Assembly (NCBI GenBank): GCA_021796155.1
Contig: JAJYOO010000122.1
Coordinates: forward strand, 1 to 6,914
Origin: Chloroflexota bacterium
GTDB taxonomy: Bacteria > Chloroflexota > Anaerolineae > Anaerolineales > Villigracilaceae
Direction of reading: 5' to 3'
Length of the DNA: 6,914 nucleotides
Shown here: positions 6,315 to 6,914 of the stretch, in pieces
Layout: each line of letters starts with the position of its first letter
Numbering within the stretch: position 1 is the first letter of the stretch
Notes under the pieces: model-generated
Databases searched by the model: none
What the model saw: the letters and a program-made list of their open reading frames with translations, nothing else
What the model was told of the DNA's origin: nothing
Position numbers and translations under genes: made by a program

Positions 6315-6602
6315 ATGTCAGCATATGTGGTTGTGGATATTGATGTAACTGATCCCGAAGGATACAAAGAATACGTCAAGATCGCACCTGCTACCGTGAC
6401 GTTGTACGGCGGTCGTTATATCGCACGCGGCGGCGGCAACGAGACACTCGAGGGCGACTGGCATGCCAAGCGGTTGGTTATCCTTGAATTTCCAAACAGT
6501 GAGCGAGCCAGGGCCTGGCTGAACTCTCCTGAATACGCGCCTGCCCGCGCAATGCGGCACAAATATGCAAAGTCGAACATGGTCCTGGTCGAAGGTGTTT
6601 AG
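6315..6602 (+). CDS. DUF1330 family protein
   Basis: This 95-residue protein matches DUF1330, a family of small proteins with a dimeric ferredoxin-like alpha/beta-barrel fold and no settled function. The characteristic pattern is visible from end to end: YVVVDIDVTDPEGYKEYVK (4-22), YGGRYIARGG (35-44), LEGDWHAKRLVILEFP (49-64), SPEYAPARAMRH (75-86) and a C-terminal MVLVEGV. The length is normal for the family. The start is set by the strong ribosome binding site just upstream. It lies 49 nt after the ggt-family gene on the same strand with no visible promoter between them, so it is likely transcribed with it. A shared pathway is not evident. Confidence 0.9.
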   Translation: MSAYVVVDIDVTDPEGYKEYVKIAPATVTLYGGRYIARGGGNETLEGDWHAKRLVILEFPNSERARAWLNSPEYAPARAMRHKYAKSNMVLVEGV

Positions 6603-6622
6603 TTCATCTGGAGCGAGGAAGG

Positions 6623-6696
6623 TTTTCACCACAGAGAACACTGAGAACGCGGAGTTTTTTCTTTCATGTTTCTCCGCGAACTCTGTGGTGAGAAAA
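6623..6696 (+). repeat. Long imperfect palindrome (CACCACAGAG ... CTCTGTGGTG)
   Basis: Outer arms CACCACAGAG (6627-6636) and CTCTGTGGTG (6681-6690) are perfectly complementary, flanked by TTTT (6623-6626) and AAAA (6693-6696). Inner arms CGCGGAG (6648-6654) and CTCCGCG (6672-6678) also match, around a 17-nt T-rich loop, with an asymmetric internal loop between the two stems. A six-T run at 6710-6715 lies 13 nt beyond, so it may help end the ggt-DUF1330 transcript. From memory, similar CACCACAGAG-type palindromes recur between genes in several bacterial groups, so an interspersed repeat is plausible. Confidence 0.65.
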
Positions 6697-6741
6697 TCAG
6701 ACTGGTCTATTTTTTAGTTGTGGTTCGTTGAGCAAACGCCG

Positions 6742-6771
6742 ATGACTTGTGCTTAACTCGCATGGTATAAT
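6742..6771 (+). promoter_or_regulatory. Extended -10 promoter of the zinc-ribbon gene
   Basis: TGGTATAAT (6763-6771) is a perfect extended -10 element. ATGACT (6742-6747) matches the -35 consensus at 4 of 6 positions with an 18-nt spacer. The expected start of transcription lies only a few nucleotides before ATG 6782, giving a leaderless or very short leader. Apart from this promoter and the palindrome, I see nothing in 6603-6781. Confidence 0.65.
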
Positions 6772-6781
6772 CACCGCCCGT

Positions 6782-6914
6782 ATGAGTCCAGAACCTTCAT
6801 CTCAAAAAACTCAAGTGTGTCCCACATGCGGCACGCGGCTTTCTGAAACCGCCGCGCGTTGTCCTGTTTGTGGAACGGACTTGAGTCCAAAAGCAAAATC
6901 AACCTCCTCCGTCC
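6782..6914 (+). CDS. Zinc-ribbon protein, N-terminal 44 residues only
   Basis: The gene runs off the right edge. The visible part is a short polar N-terminus, then a compact zinc ribbon: VCPTCGTRLSETAARCPVCG at 12-31, with C13, C16, C27 and C30 as the four zinc ligands (CxxC-10-CxxC). After this comes a Lys/Ser/Thr-rich stretch. Such N-terminal ribbons are often followed by a membrane segment and other modules (in Anaerolineae, I recall, LysM), but nothing here shows that. The start is supported by the extended -10 promoter just upstream. There is no Shine-Dalgarno sequence. Confidence 0.75.
   Translation, partial: MSPEPSSQKTQVCPTCGTRLSETAARCPVCGTDLSPKAKSTSSV

Overview
The window looks like chromosomal DNA of a free-living bacterium, most probably a member of the Chloroflexota (Anaerolineae-like). 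This is an inference from three things: a secreted protein with YFxETGH/VQYFxxARxEW-type repeats, a TATAAT box only 7-10 nt before several start codons, and a zinc-ribbon N-terminus typical of that group as I remember it. No marker gene in the window fixes the taxonomy. I see no mobile element, CRISPR array, rRNA or tRNA.

Layout. (1) 1-335 is the C-terminal part of a WecB-type UDP-GlcNAc 2-epimerase, with an in-frame TAG right at the left edge that suggests a frameshift. (2) 408-1361 encodes a secreted two-repeat protein with a C-terminal beta-sandwich-like domain. (3) 1398-2075, on the minus strand and convergent with it, encodes a PyrK-like flavin/iron-sulfur electron-transfer protein that lacks the usual NAD-binding glycine motif. 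(4) A divergent promoter region at 2076-2128 separates this gene from selD. (5) 2129-3190 is selD, selenophosphate synthetase. Its catalytic residue is encoded by an in-frame TGA at 2192-2194, so the gene is a selenoprotein and is much longer than the stop-free frame starting at 2240. A bacterial SECIS-like hairpin follows the TGA directly. (6) 3204-4523 is a CNNM/CBS/CorC_HlyC membrane protein, 13 nt after selD and probably cotranscribed. (7) 4524-4630 is a spacer holding an inverted repeat. (8) 4631-6265 is a cytoplasmic-type gamma-glutamyltransferase-family Ntn hydrolase, followed by (9) a DUF1330 protein at 6315-6602. (10) 6603-6781 has no gene; it holds a long imperfect palindrome and a strong promoter. 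(11) 6782 to the right edge is the start of a zinc-ribbon protein.

How it fits together. The notable item is the recoded selD: the enzyme that makes the selenium donor for selenocysteine synthesis itself needs selenocysteine, a possible positive feedback. If correct, the genome must also carry selA, selB and selC outside this window. Three plus-strand genes (408, 2129, 6782) have TATAAT so close to the ATG that their mRNAs are probably leaderless or nearly so, whereas ggt and the DUF1330 gene have purine-rich ribosome binding sites. Two modes of translation initiation therefore seem to coexist. The remaining genes are housekeeping or accessory metabolism with no evident shared pathway.
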